Under the pieces are notes generated by a model. That model saw only the letters and a list, made by a program, of their open reading frames with translations, ran no database searches and was not told where the DNA came from. DNA of 64,000 nucleotides, taken from contig NZ_JADEWI010000016.1 in the NCBI RefSeq assembly GCF_015207705.1, positions 1-64,000 of the forward strand. Direction: 5' to 3'. The DNA comes from Nostoc sp. LEGE 06077 (GTDB lineage: Bacteria; Cyanobacteriota; Cyanobacteriia; Cyanobacteriales; Nostocaceae). This document shows positions 44,456-54,361 of the stretch, in pieces. The position numbers and the translations under genes were made by a program. The stretch's first letter is position 1. Every line of letters starts with the position of its first letter.

Positions 44456-45283
44456 ATGGTACAACCGCGCAAGGTCTTTGCCCAGCATTGGCTCAAAAGT
44501 GACAAGGTACTCAACGCCATAGTTAAGGCGGCAGAGTGTAGTACAAATGACCGCATCCTGGAAATCGGGCCGGGGACAGGCATTCTAACTCGTCAATTAC
44601 TACCTTTAGTACAGGCTTTGGTAGCAGTAGAAATTGACAGGGATTTATGTAAGTTATTAGTCAAACAATTGGGAACTAAAGAAAACTTTTTACTATTACA
44701 AGGTGACTTCCTCGCATTAGATTTAGAAACGAATTTAGCAGCATTTCCTAACTTCCAAAAATCTAATAAAGTAGTAGCAAATATTCCCTACAACATTACC
44801 GGGCCAATCATCGAAAAACTATTAGGAACCATCTCCCATCCCAACCCCAAACCATTCGATTCCATAGTGCTATTAATTCAGAAAGAAGTAGCAGAAAGAT
44901 TGTATGCCAAAGCAGGTTCAAGAACTTTTGGAGCGTTATCAGTCAGGGTGCAATATCTGGCAGAATGTGAGTTAATTTGTCCAGTCCCAGCAAGTGCATT
45001 TTATCCACCGCCAAAAGTAGACTCAGCAGTTGTCAGATTGCGTCCGCGTCAGTTGGAAATTCTCGCTAACGACCCACGCAGATTAGAGAATCTGCTAAAG
45101 TTAGGATTTGGAGCAAAGCGGAAAATGTTGCGGAATAATTTGCAATCTGTAATTGACCGCGATCGCCTGGCCCAATTACTGGAACAATTAGAAATAAATC
45201 CCCAAGCTAGGGCTGAAGATATCAGCACTCAGCAATGGGTAACTCTCGCTAATGAAGTGGGAAGTGTGAAGTCAGAAGTATGA
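44456..45283 (+). CDS. rsmA: 16S rRNA adenine dimethyltransferase
   Basis: 275 residues. Rossmann SAM-binding motif LEIGPGTGILT (about 36-46) and the base-flipping motif VVANIPYNIT (about 108-117). A C-terminal domain completes the KsgA family fold. It makes the two m6,2A residues near the 3' end of 16S rRNA in late 30S assembly. It starts the rsmA-ispE-DUF3082 run. The gap to ispE carries a small inverted repeat. Confidence 0.95.
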   Translation: MVQPRKVFAQHWLKSDKVLNAIVKAAECSTNDRILEIGPGTGILTRQLLPLVQALVAVEIDRDLCKLLVKQLGTKENFLLLQGDFLALDLETNLAAFPNFQKSNKVVANIPYNITGPIIEKLLGTISHPNPKPFDSIVLLIQKEVAERLYAKAGSRTFGALSVRVQYLAECELICPVPASAFYPPPKVDSAVVRLRPRQLEILANDPRRLENLLKLGFGAKRKMLRNNLQSVIDRDRLAQLLEQLEINPQARAEDISTQQWVTLANEVGSVKSEV

Positions 45284-45342
45284 AGTATTCATTTCCGACT
45301 TCCCACTTCTGACTTCACACTTAATCCTTAATTTTTTTGAAA

Positions 45343-46290
45343 ATGCGTTCCTATAATTTAATTGCCCCTGCCAAAATTAACTTGTATTTGGAAATCATTG
45401 GCGATCGCCCCGACGGTTATCATGAGTTAGTCATGATTTTGCAAAGTATCGACCTCGCCGACCGAATTAATATTCGCGCCATCAGTGACGAAACTATTCG
45501 CGTTCACTGTAACCATCCCCAAGTCCCCACAGATAAAACTAATCTGGTATATCGCGCCGCAGAATTGATGATGAAACATTTTCCCGAAGCTGCGGCTAAA
45601 TATGGGGGAGTGGAAATTACACTAGAGAAAAATATTCCCGTCGCGGCTGGGTTGGCGGGAGGTTCGACTAACGCCGCAGCAGTTTTGGTTGGGATAGATT
45701 TACTTTGGAACTTGGGACTTACCCAAACAGAAATTGAAGAATTGGGCGCTACCCTAGGTTCAGATATACCATTTTGTGTCGCAGGGGGAACAGCGATCGC
45801 CACAGGTAGAGGTGAACAACTTGCACCACTGCCAAATTTAGATCATATATATATAGTATTGGCGAAGTATCGTAGTCTAGAAGTTTCTACCCCTTGGGCA
45901 TACAAAACCTATCGTCAAGAATTTGGTAGTACCTATCTGAAAACTACTGAAGATTTAGCCGCGCGTGCAGCCGCAGTTCATTCCGGTGAAATAGTCAAAG
46001 CCATTGTCCATAAAAATGCAACCGAAATTGCCCAAAAACTGCACAATGATTTAGAGCGTGTTGTTTTACCTGCTCATCCCCAAGTTTTGCAACTACGCGA
46101 ACTCTTTGCAACTCAACCAGGAGTTCTCGGAACAATGATGTCTGGTTCTGGGCCGAGTGTGTTTGCAATTGTCGAGTCGGAACAACAAGGACAAGTAGTG
46201 AAACAATCCATCCGAGAAGCAATACCCGATGAAGATTTAGAATTGTTCGTGACTCGCACCATTAACCACGGCATTCAGATAGCATCTTAA
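45343..46290 (+). CDS. ispE: 4-diphosphocytidyl-2-C-methyl-D-erythritol kinase
   Basis: About 315 residues from ATG 45343 (a TTG two codons upstream is less likely). GHMP kinase: the N-terminal LIAPAKINLYLEI, ATP loop PVAAGLAGGSTNAAAVL (about 93-110) and C-terminal MMSGSGPSVFAIV. It phosphorylates the 2-hydroxyl of CDP-ME in the MEP isoprenoid pathway, which feeds carotenoids and chlorophyll phytyl. Co-oriented with rsmA. Confidence 0.95.
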   Translation: MRSYNLIAPAKINLYLEIIGDRPDGYHELVMILQSIDLADRINIRAISDETIRVHCNHPQVPTDKTNLVYRAAELMMKHFPEAAAKYGGVEITLEKNIPVAAGLAGGSTNAAAVLVGIDLLWNLGLTQTEIEELGATLGSDIPFCVAGGTAIATGRGEQLAPLPNLDHIYIVLAKYRSLEVSTPWAYKTYRQEFGSTYLKTTEDLAARAAAVHSGEIVKAIVHKNATEIAQKLHNDLERVVLPAHPQVLQLRELFATQPGVLGTMMSGSGPSVFAIVESEQQGQVVKQSIREAIPDEDLELFVTRTINHGIQIAS

Positions 46291-46319
46291 GAAGGGAACA
46301 GGTAACAGGTAACAGTTTT

Positions 46320-46637
46320 ATGAGTGAAAATATCACACCACAAGAAACAGCAACCCAGGCGCAAGCATCACCACTACGTTGCGTCACAGGCGCAATCATT
46401 TCCAGTGGAATGGCCTATGCTTTATATTCGCTGATGATTGCGATCGCAACTTCCTTTGCCAGCAAACCCGTCCATTCTACTAATGAACTCGTCATCAAAA
46501 TTACCGCTGCGGTACGTACATTAGTTGTTGGTATAGTTGCTTTAGGCAGTGGGATATTTGGGATAGTAGCACTAGGATTAATAGCTTTGGGTGTGCAACT
46601 ATTAATCCAGCAGTTGTCTCAGCCAAAAAATAATTAA
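46320..46637 (+). CDS. DUF3082-type small membrane protein
   Basis: 105 residues. Two to three hydrophobic helices (about 28-46 and 60-95: VRTLVVGIVALGSGIFGIVALGLIALGVQLL). The N-terminal RCVTGAIISSGMAYALYSL fits the cyanobacterial DUF3082 family. Follows ispE by 29 bases and is probably on the same transcript. Function unknown. Confidence 0.8.
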   Translation: MSENITPQETATQAQASPLRCVTGAIISSGMAYALYSLMIAIATSFASKPVHSTNELVIKITAAVRTLVVGIVALGSGIFGIVALGLIALGVQLLIQQLSQPKNN

Positions 46638-46654
46638 AATTTTGATTTGCTTGT

Positions 46655-47506
46655 TTAACTCTGAGTCACAGGTAAGCACTTCTCCAACCGAGTCCAAGTA
46701 TTCACAAACTCCTGCTTTTTTCGCCAATGTTTAGGAGGTATGCCATGATGCTGTCGAAATTGGCGAGAAAAGTGACAAGCATTTTGATAACCTAAAGCGA
46801 TCGCAATTTGCTCAATGGTTTGATTAGTATTTTTTAGCAAAGAACGCGCCGCCATCATTCGCCGCTTAACAATCCAGCCATTGACAGTTTCGCCTGTTTG
46901 TTTGGCGACTCTGTTAGTTAAATAAGCGCGGGAATAACCCACCGCCTCAGCTACTTTAGATAAAGTAATTCCTTGGTGATAATTAGCTTCAATGTAGTCG
47001 AAAACTTCTTTGAGTTGGGGAAGTGAAGGGAAAATTGACTCAGGAGTTTCCGACACAGAGATGTTTGTCGGTATAGGTGAAGGTATTTGAGGTGATTGAT
47101 TAGCATAGCAATATCTCAGCAAAGCTTGTTTTTCTAATCGAATAGCGATCGCTCTCAGCAATTGCTCAACGGTTAAAGGCTTGGTAAGATAATCATCCGC
47201 CCCCAACTCCATACCTTTGCGTAAAGCATCCTTAGTATCGCTACCAGTCAAAAAAATAAACGGAATAATCGCCGTCAGCCTGTCTTGACGCAAACTATTT
47301 AAAACATCGTAACCATCCATATCTGGCATCAAGATATCGCAGATCACCAAATCTGGTAAATGCTTTTGTGTCAATTGGATACCAATACGACCATTCTCTG
47401 CACCGATTGTGTCATAGCCTTCAGCTTGTAAACTCTCCAAAAAGAGATTGCGGGTAACAGCATCATCTTCAATGACAAGAATTGTTTTCGAGGATGTGTG
47501 CATCAT
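46655..47506 (-). CDS. Response regulator with AraC-type DNA-binding domain
   Basis: 283 residues. Receiver domain (about 1-125) with phospho-acceptor D57 (VICDILMPDMDG) and the K of LTKPL. An AraC-family double helix-turn-helix (about 165-272) includes VAEAVGYSRAYLTNRVAKQTGE and IALGYQNACHFSRQFRQHHG. This pairing is uncommon outside cyanobacteria and some Firmicutes. It lies 50 bases from the kinase gene and on the same strand, so the two should be one two-component system. Regulated genes are unknown. Confidence 0.92.
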   Translation of the reverse strand: MMHTSSKTILVIEDDAVTRNLFLESLQAEGYDTIGAENGRIGIQLTQKHLPDLVICDILMPDMDGYDVLNSLRQDRLTAIIPFIFLTGSDTKDALRKGMELGADDYLTKPLTVEQLLRAIAIRLEKQALLRYCYANQSPQIPSPIPTNISVSETPESIFPSLPQLKEVFDYIEANYHQGITLSKVAEAVGYSRAYLTNRVAKQTGETVNGWIVKRRMMAARSLLKNTNQTIEQIAIALGYQNACHFSRQFRQHHGIPPKHWRKKQEFVNTWTRLEKCLPVTQS

Positions 47507-47556
47507 TGTTTCATCACTAGGGTTTGTAGCAGGTTAAAAAAATTCATGCAAAACTT

Positions 47557-48711
47557 TTATTTCACAAATGGCAGCATAATAGTAACAGTCGTGCCTACAC
47601 CAACCTCACTTTTCATATCAATATGACCACCGTGTAAGTCAACAAGAGTTTTGACAATTGATAGTCCTAATCCAGTCCCCGGTAGATTAGCAATATTACT
47701 ACCTCGATAAAATGGCTCAAATAGCCGCTGTTGATCTGCTGCGGGAATCCCAATACCGCTATCGGTGACTTGAAAAATTACCGTCTCTTGTTCCCATGAA
47801 AGTTGAAAATCCACCTCAGCACCTGATGGAGAATACTTGATTGCATTGTCGAGCAAGTTCTTGAGTATTGGTTCCAGCAATTTTTTATCGATAAACGCAG
47901 TGAAACAACAAGCTGGACTAACAAAATTAATTCTGTTTTGGCTACTGTATGTATGGATTTGTGCAACTATCTCATCACACAACCGCACTAGATTGAGTGG
48001 TTTAGCCTCAAAGTGGAGTTTAGCCGCTTCTGCTTTCGCCAAAAATAAAATATCGTCTAACATCTTGCTGATTTGTTCAACAGATGTTTGAATGCGATCT
48101 AATAATGGTCTAGTTTTTTCCTCTGTCCATTCCTTTATGTGCCGCTTGAGTAAGCTATTAGAAAAGGAAATTACATTCAGCGGTGTCCGCAATTGATGAG
48201 AAAGCATCGATAAAAATTGCGCTCTGAGTTCGCCCAGTTGTTTTGACTGTTCTAAAGCTTGGCTCAGTTCGGAAATATCCCAAATACTCCAGACTCTACC
48301 AATAATTTTGCTATCTAGTCTTTGCGGTCGAGAGTATTGAGCAAAGCATCTCCCATCCTTCAACTCTAAAATATCGTAGCGATCGCTCTGACAATCACAC
48401 TTCATCTCCCACATCGAATCCCGGAATAGTTGCGGCTCTTTGAGTTGATTCTCAAAAAAAGCTTGGCATTGGAAACTATTCCTCGATATTGTCAGGGAGT
48501 TGGGAATCTGCCACATCTGGACAAATTGTTGATTACAACTGACAATATCTTCCTCTAAACTAACTGCAATAATGCCATAAGCTGTTGATGCCAAAATAGA
48601 ACGCAGTAAAGAAACTGATTTTTCTAACCTTGCCTCTTTTTGCTTCAGTTCTACAACTTCTTGCTGTAAATGTTTGTTAACCTCAGTTAATTCCTCAATC
48701 AAAGTGTGCAT
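47557..48711 (-). CDS. PAS-domain sensor histidine kinase, partner of the AraC-type regulator
   Basis: 384 residues, no membrane segment. An N-terminal coiled coil (about 1-35), one PAS domain (about 36-150), then HisKA with H172 in MLSHQLRTPLNV. HATPase motifs: LLDNAIKYSP (N), VTDSGIGIP (G1) and LPGTGLGLSIV (G2). Cytoplasmic sensing is likely. The gene is upstream of and co-oriented with the regulator. The signal is unknown. Confidence 0.93.
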   Translation of the reverse strand: MHTLIEELTEVNKHLQQEVVELKQKEARLEKSVSLLRSILASTAYGIIAVSLEEDIVSCNQQFVQMWQIPNSLTISRNSFQCQAFFENQLKEPQLFRDSMWEMKCDCQSDRYDILELKDGRCFAQYSRPQRLDSKIIGRVWSIWDISELSQALEQSKQLGELRAQFLSMLSHQLRTPLNVISFSNSLLKRHIKEWTEEKTRPLLDRIQTSVEQISKMLDDILFLAKAEAAKLHFEAKPLNLVRLCDEIVAQIHTYSSQNRINFVSPACCFTAFIDKKLLEPILKNLLDNAIKYSPSGAEVDFQLSWEQETVIFQVTDSGIGIPAADQQRLFEPFYRGSNIANLPGTGLGLSIVKTLVDLHGGHIDMKSEVGVGTTVTIMLPFVK

Positions 48712-49958
48712 ATTTAACTCTACTATTTCATCACTCTTATTGACCTACAAATGTCAACTCTGATTGTGGCTTTAGTACCAATTTAGATATGGAATGAACT
48801 AACGTTTAGCCGTAAGCATTCATATCCTGCACTCCTTTTAACTAGTGGGTACTAAAGCCATATAGTTGAGAATTAGCAATTTTCACAGTCATAGTCAGAC
48901 TGTTAATCGTTAGTGGCAATAGCAAAAGAGAATTTTAAAATAATTAAAATCGCTGATTTATTTAAAAATATTCTACCAATAAAAAGATATCACTGATATT
49001 TTATGTTGAGAAAAAACATTTATTGTTATAAAGTAATTTTTTTATATAGACAAGATAAAGATCACTTCACTTTCACCGCTGATTGAGCAGAAATTATCAT
49101 GAGAAAAACAAAGGCTTTCTCAATTAAAATCTTTATTCTTCAGCCCCTTTATCTGATAAATGAATACTATTAGATTAGAGTTGAACAGGTATAAATATAT
49201 TTAACAATCTTGCTTGAATCATTAATAAATAGACTGAAAATGCTAAATCATGGGCATTATTTTGTACAGTGGACAATATTTACTATTTTTTCTCCTCTCC
49301 AAAAAGATATCTTTGGCAAATATATATAGATTATATAGGCTTAACCTTCTTTCATATAGGATTTAATTTTTTAAATTTTACTCCCTATGGAATCTAACTA
49401 TAAAATAATAGACTACATCATCTATCCGAAGATATAAATAATTTTATCATTAAGACAAATCAATATATAAAATAAGTTGATTAATTAACTTTACTTCTCT
49501 CTTAAGAAATAAAAAATATTAATTTTCTATGTGTTATGGAATACATTAAATTAGTTTTAGTGACAAAAAAACCCAGTTAGATTGGCACATTGATTATTTT
49601 TCCAACATCGTTATGTCTTCAAACTAGTTTGCATTTGCGGCATTTCTTTAACCGAGTATAGATGCAACTAGTCTTGACAAAATTTAATCAATGACAAGAG
49701 CGAAAAAATAGATAGGTCTTGCAAAACAATAATCATATATCTGCGGCTTAATATTCAGTAGTCTTAACAAAGAAGCAGCTTCTGCAACACGGTTTATTGA
49801 TAGGGGCAGGATTATTTATAAATCCACTCAGCAGATCACAATGCTAGTTGATTTCATCCACCCCTATTTTCAAATTTTATTTGTGCTGATTGATGTGTCA
49901 TGTCTTGAGGTAGCAAAATTGGTTGGGAAATCAGGCGATCGCTCTAACTCCCTAGCCG
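48712..49958. other. 1.25-kb AT-rich gap
   Basis: No believable ORF, RNA gene or long repeat was seen on either strand. It holds the promoter of the histidine kinase and leads into the trpE pseudogene. The length suggests decayed DNA rather than a working region. Confidence 0.5.
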
Positions 49959-50450
49959 ATGATTTGTGATTCCCTCACTTACACCACCTTTGGTAATATC
50001 TGGGTATCACCAACTTTCACTGATGTAATAATAGACACTGCCTTGGCGGAGATCTTCTTTCATCTGGATTCTCAGAGTGGAAGCTTATTCACCAGCAGTT
50101 ACAAATATCCAGGAAGCGATTTGAACAATCCCCCACTGGAATTAAGCATCAAGGAAAAAGCTATTACCTCTCGGCACTAAGCGATCGCAGTCAAGTATTA
50201 TTACCACTGTGATGGGAGCGTTTATCCCGTAACTCACAACTTTCGGTACTTACCCCCATAACAGCAGCAATCTACCATGCACAGGCCAATTCCTAAACTA
50301 CAATCTTCTACCAACAAAAAGCGCTGACCATAAAACAGGTGAGTATGCGAAATTAGTTGAGGTGGCACTTGACTACTTCCGCCAGGGTGATTTATCTGAA
50401 GTAGTTCCGAGTCAAAACTTTTTTCAGGCCTGTAAACAGCCACCTAGTTA
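49959..50450 (+). pseudogene. trpE: Decayed anthranilate synthase component I (trpE)
   Basis: The frame at 49959-50180 reads MICDSLTYTTFGNIWVSP, then TALAEIFFHLDSQSGSLFTSSYKYPG and NPPLELSIKEKAIT, which follows the start of cyanobacterial TrpE. After a frameshift, ALSDRSQVLLPL is readable near 50172-50207. Further on (50353-50450), LDYFRQGDLSEVVPSQNFF matches the TrpE catalytic core, ending in a stop. Large parts are missing. It lies 830 bases upstream of a trpC gene on the same strand. Confidence 0.75.
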
Positions 50451-50648
50451 GCCATTACCCACATGAAAATATATCCATATATGCCTATTTTTGGGGGCAA
50501 ATATCTAGGCATATATCGATTGCCAAGCCTATAATTATCCGTCCTATTTATATCCGTGAACTAATAGGCGGAGACCCTGAACAGAGTTTTTGGTGTTAGA
50601 TCCAATCCAAACTATAAAATCTGGGGCTTAAAGCCAAAAGAGGGTTTT

Positions 50649-50924
50649 ATGCATCAACTAGACAACCTACAAAACGCCAAAAAAATTAATACAGAACAAG
50701 TTGAACAAATTGTGAAAGCAATTATTGCCGGTAAGTATTCCTGGGCGTGTGTTTTAATGCTCAGATTTTCTGGTTATAACCCTATAGATTACATCCCATA
50801 TCGCACCTACATTCGTCTCCTAAAAAATAACTATTTACTCGAAGGGACAAAGCAGAAAGAGCTGAAAGATTCTGAACAAAAGATAGGCGTTTTTGATGTC
50901 AAATCAAATTGGGTACGCTCTTAA
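50649..50924 (+). CDS. HetP-like heterocyst regulator family protein
   Basis: 91 residues. The core EQVEQIVKAIIAGKYSWACVLMLRFSGYNPIDYIPYRTYIRLLKNN (about 18-63) matches the HetP domain, which controls commitment to heterocyst differentiation. The tail is short and polar. It lacks the longer C-terminus of canonical HetP, so it is a paralogue of the kind found as several copies per genome. GAGGG lies just before the ATG. No heterocyst gene is directly beside it. Confidence 0.85.
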   Translation: MHQLDNLQNAKKINTEQVEQIVKAIIAGKYSWACVLMLRFSGYNPIDYIPYRTYIRLLKNNYLLEGTKQKELKDSEQKIGVFDVKSNWVRS

Positions 50925-51295
50925 AATCTGCCTTCTCTATTAGCAATACACAACCTTAACTACCCTGAATAAAATCAAGCATTGGCTGGAGTTTTTCTGG
51001 CTGATTTTTCATATTTTCAAATAGAATTCAGGAGTCAGGAGTCAGAATTGAATTCTGTGCAAGCATCTGAATGAGTGGGTTTAAGACCATAATTTATCGG
51101 TCTAAAACTAGCGTAAAGTTGCGTTGGGCAGGTTTCCTGGCTTGAGCAAACTTTTCAAGAAAGTGGGAAATTCTGACCCGCCACTAATAGTTACTGAGCT
51201 TGTTTTGAGCGTAGTCGATGTATTGATTCTAGCTCCTGAATTCTGGCTTCTGGATAGTTCATCTTCCAATTTTCCGCAACTTTATGATTTACCCG

Positions 51296-52141
51296 ATGAC
51301 CACTGTGAATTCTCATCTCCAACCCATGTTAAGAGAAATTGTGTGGCAGAAAAAGCAAGAAGTAGCACAGATTCAACAACACATGTCTTTGGCTTCTTTG
51401 CAACGTCAGTTAACAGCTGCACCAACCGTACGAGATTTTTTAACAGCCTTACAACAAAATCCTCATAAACCTAGTTTAATTGCAGAAATTCAAAAAGCAT
51501 CTCCTGGTTATGGAATGATTCGTGCAGACTTTGATGCTATTGGGATCGCCAAAGCTTATCAACGTGCTGGTGCTGCTTGTATTTCTGTCTTCACCGAACG
51601 GACATTTTTTCAAGGTAGTTTTGAAAGTCTGCGGATAATTCGCCACAAAGTATCAGTCCCACTGCTTTGCAAAGAGTTTATTATTGATCCCTGCCAAATT
51701 TATTTAGCACGAGCCGCAGGTGCAGATGCAGTCTTACTGATAGCCGCTATTCTCACAGATAGACAACTGCAAGATTTTCAACGCATAATTCATTATTTGG
51801 GGATGAATGCCTTAATAGAAGTACATACCTTAGCCGAACTTGATCGGGTATTGCAGTTAGATGATGTTCGGTTGATTGGAATTAATAACCAGAGCTTGGT
51901 AGATTTTACCGTCGATATCAGCACAACTCAAAGACTACTAGCAGCTAGGCGATCGCAAATCCAAAACCTAGGTGCGATCGTCGTTAGTGAATCAGGGTTG
52001 TATACTCATGCTGATTTATCCCTCATGGCTGAAGCGGGTACCAACGCCGTTTTAATCGGAGAATCTTTAATCAAAGAAACAGACATAGAACAAGCTGTAC
52101 ACCGTTTGCTTAACATCGATTCTTCCATGTTCCAAGAGTAA
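51296..52141 (+). CDS. trpC: Indole-3-glycerol phosphate synthase, divergent paralogue
   Basis: About 281 residues (the frame begins at 51284). A TIM barrel with SLIAEIQKASPG (Lys of the phosphate site), FTERTFFQGS, VPLLCKEFIIDP, GADAVLLIAAIL, IEVHTLAELDRVL, GINNQSL and VVSESGL..GTNAVLIGESL. It closes the indole ring from CdRP in tryptophan synthesis. Compared with the housekeeping cyanobacterial enzyme it lacks the ~20-residue N-terminal extension (RRRPPNP-type), so it may be a second copy. A trpE relic lies upstream. Confidence 0.92.
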   Translation: MTTVNSHLQPMLREIVWQKKQEVAQIQQHMSLASLQRQLTAAPTVRDFLTALQQNPHKPSLIAEIQKASPGYGMIRADFDAIGIAKAYQRAGAACISVFTERTFFQGSFESLRIIRHKVSVPLLCKEFIIDPCQIYLARAAGADAVLLIAAILTDRQLQDFQRIIHYLGMNALIEVHTLAELDRVLQLDDVRLIGINNQSLVDFTVDISTTQRLLAARRSQIQNLGAIVVSESGLYTHADLSLMAEAGTNAVLIGESLIKETDIEQAVHRLLNIDSSMFQE

Positions 52142-52303
52142 TAACCACCTTTCCTATTCCCCACTCCTGAACTTTCAAATCGTTGGGTTAAGCAATGCAA
52201 AACCCAACAATTTGAAATAAATATTTACATCAATTAACTAATGACTATTTATTGATCCACAATTACGTTACTCTTAAGAAAAATTAACATTTAAATTCCG
52301 CCG

Positions 52304-53002
52304 ATGCTAAGACTATTTACCGACTTCGACGGCCCTATTGTTGATGTTTCTGAACGGTACTATCGAGTTTATCAATATTGTTTAGAAAAAACCCAACGTC
52401 CAGGTCAAGCGCTACAACAACTGAATAAAGCTGAATTTTGGCAACAAAAGCGATCGCGCATTCCCGAAAAACAAATAGCCTTAAATTCTGGCCTTGATGA
52501 AGCACAAGCACAAGAATTTTCTCAACTGCGGCGGAAAACAGTACATACAGAACCTTATTTTGAGTATGACACCCTAGTACCGGGTGCTATAGACGCACTA
52601 TTAAAAATTCAAGCAGCAGGAATTGACTTAGCAGTTATGACAATGCGGCGAGTTTGGGAATTAGACTTTGCCTTCCAAAAATTTGATTTAGGTAAATTTT
52701 TTCCTGCAAATCGTTGTTATTGTTTGAGCAACGATTATGTTAAGACTCGTGACATCGAAGACAAACCATTATTAATGGCAAAAGCCTTACAAGAACTATC
52801 TCCCGTGAATGATACATGGATGGTAGGAGATACAGAAGCAGATATTACTGCGGCTAAAACCCACAACATTAAAGTTATGGCGGTAGAGTCTGGTATTCGC
52901 GATCGTACTCAACTAGAACTGTACCATCCCGACTTAATTGTTCCAGATTTAAATTCAGCAGTAACTCTCATCTTAGAAAAGAGTACGCTCACTTTCAGAT
53001 AG
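52304..53002 (+). CDS. HAD-superfamily hydrolase
   Basis: 232 residues. HAD motifs: TDFDGPIVD (7-15; nucleophile D7 with acid D9), VMTMRR (motif II Thr), the Lys around DKPLL and GDTEADITAA (motif IV). A helical cap lies after motif I. The fold is that of phosphoglycolate phosphatase or beta-phosphoglucomutase relatives. The substrate is not readable. Co-oriented with trpC but 160 bases away. Confidence 0.87.
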   Translation: MLRLFTDFDGPIVDVSERYYRVYQYCLEKTQRPGQALQQLNKAEFWQQKRSRIPEKQIALNSGLDEAQAQEFSQLRRKTVHTEPYFEYDTLVPGAIDALLKIQAAGIDLAVMTMRRVWELDFAFQKFDLGKFFPANRCYCLSNDYVKTRDIEDKPLLMAKALQELSPVNDTWMVGDTEADITAAKTHNIKVMAVESGIRDRTQLELYHPDLIVPDLNSAVTLILEKSTLTFR

Positions 53003-53066
53003 TTGACAAAAAATGGGTGACAGAACCAATCATCTGCTACCCATAATCAATTCAAAACTGTGAATC

Positions 53067-53693
53067 TTACCGCAGAAAGCTACTAACCAACCACAATAAT
53101 ATAAATGTGAACACTGTAGAAAATTGCTCAGTATTCAGCCTACTTAAACCTATTTGTGGTAAAAGCCAGCTGGCAACCAATCCGCCAATAATTAAGCCGG
53201 CAATCAGACCAATCAGCGTTAATAAAACAGATCTACCAAACTTACCTTCTTTCCGATTGAGAAAGTAAACACTAATGCCTACCCCAACCACTAACGCCAA
53301 CTGTAAAACTTGATCACCTGCGGCAGGATAAAAAATACCAATAGCACTCAAACCCAAATACCAAGCACCTGGTAACAGTACATCTGCCGTTGTTGGCTGA
53401 TCTAATATTCTTTGTAGCCATGCAGGTGACTGTTCACGAGGAGTTGAAACTTCTTTAGGAGAAAATTGCACTCGTAGTTCTGGAAAGCGGATTCGCTCAG
53501 GTACTTTGATTTTGCCTTCCTGACGCATCCGTAACCGATCCATTAAAATCGCGTCGTAAGAAGCTTCAATGAGTTCCAGAGTCTTAGCATCGCCACTGTG
53601 TTGCTCCAATAGGCGATTGCGAGCATCCTGAATTTCATCAAAGCTAGCATCTTCGGACACCCCAAGTTTGTCGTAGGGATTTTGATCGCTCAT
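53067..53693 (-). CDS. CPP1-like membrane protein with a J-like domain
   Basis: 208 residues. The N-terminal J-like domain (NPYDKLGVSEDASFDEIQDARN) lacks the HPD tripeptide. Three to four membrane helices fill about 115-205. The family includes CPP1 of plants, which protects protochlorophyllide oxidoreductase. In cyanobacteria a role in thylakoid protein or chlorophyll enzyme stability is assumed from that. Standalone. Confidence 0.85.
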   Translation of the reverse strand: MSDQNPYDKLGVSEDASFDEIQDARNRLLEQHSGDAKTLELIEASYDAILMDRLRMRQEGKIKVPERIRFPELRVQFSPKEVSTPREQSPAWLQRILDQPTTADVLLPGAWYLGLSAIGIFYPAAGDQVLQLALVVGVGISVYFLNRKEGKFGRSVLLTLIGLIAGLIIGGLVASWLLPQIGLSRLNTEQFSTVFTFILLWLVSSFLR

Positions 53694-54349
53694 GGGAGTT
53701 TACACTTCAGCCTTAGTCAGCAGCGGTATTTTGCTTTTTGGAAAACAACTTTAGGTTTTGCCTAGATTTAAACAAATGTTGCAAGCAACTTATATGCTCT
53801 ACCAGGATAGTAGCACGGGTAAGTTAAACTGACCCAGGAAATTTAACTATAGCAACTTTAACATATTGCTATAACTCCGTGTATCCCCTCATGTCGTTGA
53901 CCAGTGAGAGCTTTACTCTAGAATTTGAACGAAGACTTCTTAAAACTTATTTTTTTATGAAAAAATTAATTTTTATGTTTCAAATTTGGCAATTTACCGT
54001 ACCTTGAGGCAATTTAGATGAACCAGCTTCACAATCACTAGTGGTGTCGATATGCATATCGATATTAAAATTGAAAAGCTTTAAATTACCAACGTAATTG
54101 GGAGTAGGAAATTTTCCTAAGTGACAGAACTGCTGTGGCTAATGTTAGACTATCTAGCGACTTGACATCAAGTTGCAATTAAAGTAACTGCATCTCAAGT
54201 GCGGGTAAAACTAGCAAAGTATTCTAGCTTTGATTATTCAGAATCTGGATTACACTATTATTTTGGATAATCAGGATATTTACTACCTAGCCTTGTTGGT
54301 TGTGTAACAATCCCCAAATACGCAATTCTCCTGTTAATCTTACGAATTT
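53694..54349. other. Divergent gap with a 16-base palindrome
   Basis: No gene seen. It contains a perfect palindrome TCGATATGCATATCGA (54047-54062) about 300 bases before the response regulator gene, and an AT-rich stretch at 53940-53990. Confidence 0.45.
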
Positions 54350-54361
54350 TTGTGCAAAGTA

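Noticed and set aside
51130-51190. Minus-strand sequence AGCCAGGAAACCTGCC, which resembles the 3' end of a cobalamin riboswitch
   Set aside because: The conserved core (CCGGTG and CCGCAGCTGTGA-like parts) is missing and the neighbour genes have no link to B12; at most a decayed remnant.
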